A stretch of 64,000 nt of DNA from contig NZ_JAOVZO020000001.1 of the NCBI RefSeq assembly GCF_025717065.2, forward strand, positions 62,001 through 126,000, read 5' to 3'. The stretch is from Tahibacter soli (lineage in GTDB: Bacteria; Pseudomonadota; Gammaproteobacteria; Xanthomonadales; Rhodanobacteraceae). Both the position numbers and the translations under genes were made by a program. Each line of letters begins with the position of its first letter. Within the stretch, counting starts at the first letter, position 1. The notes under the pieces are model-generated. The model searched no databases. It was not told where the DNA came from and worked only from the letters and a program-made list of their open reading frames with translations. Shown piece by piece: positions 63,048 to 64,000 of the stretch.

Positions 63048-64000
63048 TCAGTCCGCCGCGGGCGTTTCAGGCAGCGGCGTGTCGCAATGCGGGGCGCCGC
63101 GCTCGGCGACGGCGGCCATCACGTAGTCGCCGTTGCCGCTCACGCGAAAAAACGTCGACGCCGCGCCGTCGTCGCGCCGCAGTTCGACCTGCGTCGTGCC
63201 GGGCGCGTCGACGCAGGCGGCGATGGCGCCGAATTCCACCGGTTCGTAGCGCTTGCGCGCGGCATGCAGCGCCTCGTGCGCCTGCTCGAGCGACGACGCC
63301 TGCGCCGACCAGCGGCGCGCGAGCGGCCACGGCGAGACGATCCATTCGTCGACGAAGTCGCGTGCGCTGCTTGCGACGGGCGCCACGCGCGTCGCGGTCG
63401 CACCGTCGATCGCGTAGCGGCGTACGTATTCGCGATTGTGCAAGCCGGTGTCGATGCTCGCGCCGGTGAAGCGCAGCTCGACGTGTCCGGCGTCGACTTT
63501 CAGCCGGCCGGTGTCGTCGTTGCCCCACCACAGGCCGTCGCTGCCGGCGAACACCGGTGCCGGCGCGTCGGGATTCGCGCCCGGCCGCAGCACCGTGTAG
63601 TCGATCGTCGACCACGTCGACGTGCACCAGGGCCGGATATGCGACATCGCCGCGAACCAGCGGCCGTCGCCGTCGCGTGGCGATACGGCAACCTGGAACG
63701 CACTCCACGCGCCGTCGACGCGCGCATAGCGCGGGCTCGTCGTCGTCAGCACGCGGCGCCAGTGCGCGCCGTCCGGCACGTACGCGAGCCATAGCGCATC
63801 GACGCCGCAAGGAATCGGAATCTGCGCGGTCACGCCGAGCAGCGGCGGGTCGTCGAATGTCCTGGCTTCGACGCCGATCGCGGCATCGCCGGTCTTGCCG
63901 TCGCCGGCGGCGCGTTCGAGCGCTGCAGCGAGCGTTTTCGTATCCGTGCTTTTCGACGCGGCGCACGCGACCTGCGCGTCGACGAGCGTCACCAGCGCCG
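63048..64000 (-). CDS. Hypothetical protein, partial at the right edge
   Basis: A minus-strand frame of at least 317 codons enters from the right edge; its start lies outside. Readable features are PPLLGVTAQIPIPCGVDALW, AFQVAVSPRDGDGRWFAAMS, HIRPWCTSTWSTIDYTVLRP, RFTGASIDTGLHNREYVRRY and a C-terminal half with FVDEWIVSPWPLARRWS. It ends DTPLPETPAAD. The region after the edge (TLVDAQVACAASKSTD) could follow a signal peptide. The composition is convincingly coding, but no family was recognised. Confidence 0.65.
   Translation of the reverse strand, partial: ALVTLVDAQVACAASKSTDTKTLAAALERAAGDGKTGDAAIGVEARTFDDPPLLGVTAQIPIPCGVDALWLAYVPDGAHWRRVLTTTSPRYARVDGAWSAFQVAVSPRDGDGRWFAAMSHIRPWCTSTWSTIDYTVLRPGANPDAPAPVFAGSDGLWWGNDDTGRLKVDAGHVELRFTGASIDTGLHNREYVRRYAIDGATATRVAPVASSARDFVDEWIVSPWPLARRWSAQASSLEQAHEALHAARKRYEPVEFGAIAACVDAPGTTQVELRRDDGAASTFFRVSGNGDYVMAAVAERGAPHCDTPLPETPAAD

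Overview
The window is high-GC bacterial DNA with gene content and order typical of a gammaproteobacterium of the Xanthomonadales (Lysobacteraceae/Rhodanobacteraceae type). The basis is the lptF-lptG block divergent from pepA-holC, an RDD protein, XerD, and many Sec-exported proteins ending in a short IF-x-D-x-F-E-like tail. The genus cannot be fixed from the sequence alone.

Region 1 (1-10.2 kb) is a defence operon. It holds the tail of an upstream gene, then drmE, drmA, drmB and drmC of a class 2-like DISARM anti-phage system. By eye it is less GC-rich than the rest. drmA and drmB each lack one base in a short homopolymer run, so each is split over two frames. The DISARM methyltransferase is not inside the window; the truncated gene at the left edge is a weak candidate.

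Region 2 (10.4-21.2 kb) is accessory. It carries a DUF1508 protein, an array of 21-bp units with alternating GAGT/ACTC boxes, a RadC-like JAB protein, an HNH nuclease, a DUF6194-like protein, two near-identical copies of an exported protein flanking a glycine-rich beta-helix protein and an ADP-ribosylglycohydrolase, and two decayed toxin-antitoxin loci (hipB with a hipA stump, and an orphan Phd-type antitoxin).

Region 3 (21.2-37.7 kb) mixes enzymes and core genes: an alpha/beta hydrolase, RtcB, REP-like hairpins beside a GNAT fragment, a lipase, a winged-helix regulator with a membrane anchor, a delta-60 repeat protein, McrBC restriction genes, then holC, pepA, lptF, lptG, an RDD protein, xerD and tRNA-Thr(UGU). 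McrBC sits just downstream of holC, where related genomes usually have valS.

Region 4 (37.7-52.3 kb) begins with an integrase remnant beside the tRNA. It continues with HigBA, several exported proteins (subtilase, lectin-like protein, two choice-of-anchor D proteins, Excalibur protein, serine hydrolase, beta-propeller), a lipoprotein operon, HicAB and an isochorismatase-like protein. One two-gene module (anchor-D protein plus Excalibur peptide) occurs twice, one copy being decayed.

Region 5 (52.4-64 kb) holds a Rieske-flavoprotein reductase, a BON protein, several small unknowns, a DUF3313 protein, an FG-GAP-like exported protein, a cold-shock protein, a MITE-like element, an exported trypsin-like protease and a partial gene at the right edge.

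Single-base indels recur in otherwise intact genes (about 3142, 9046, 39265, 39471, 51476), mostly in homopolymer runs. Assembly error is therefore as likely as true gene decay for these loci.
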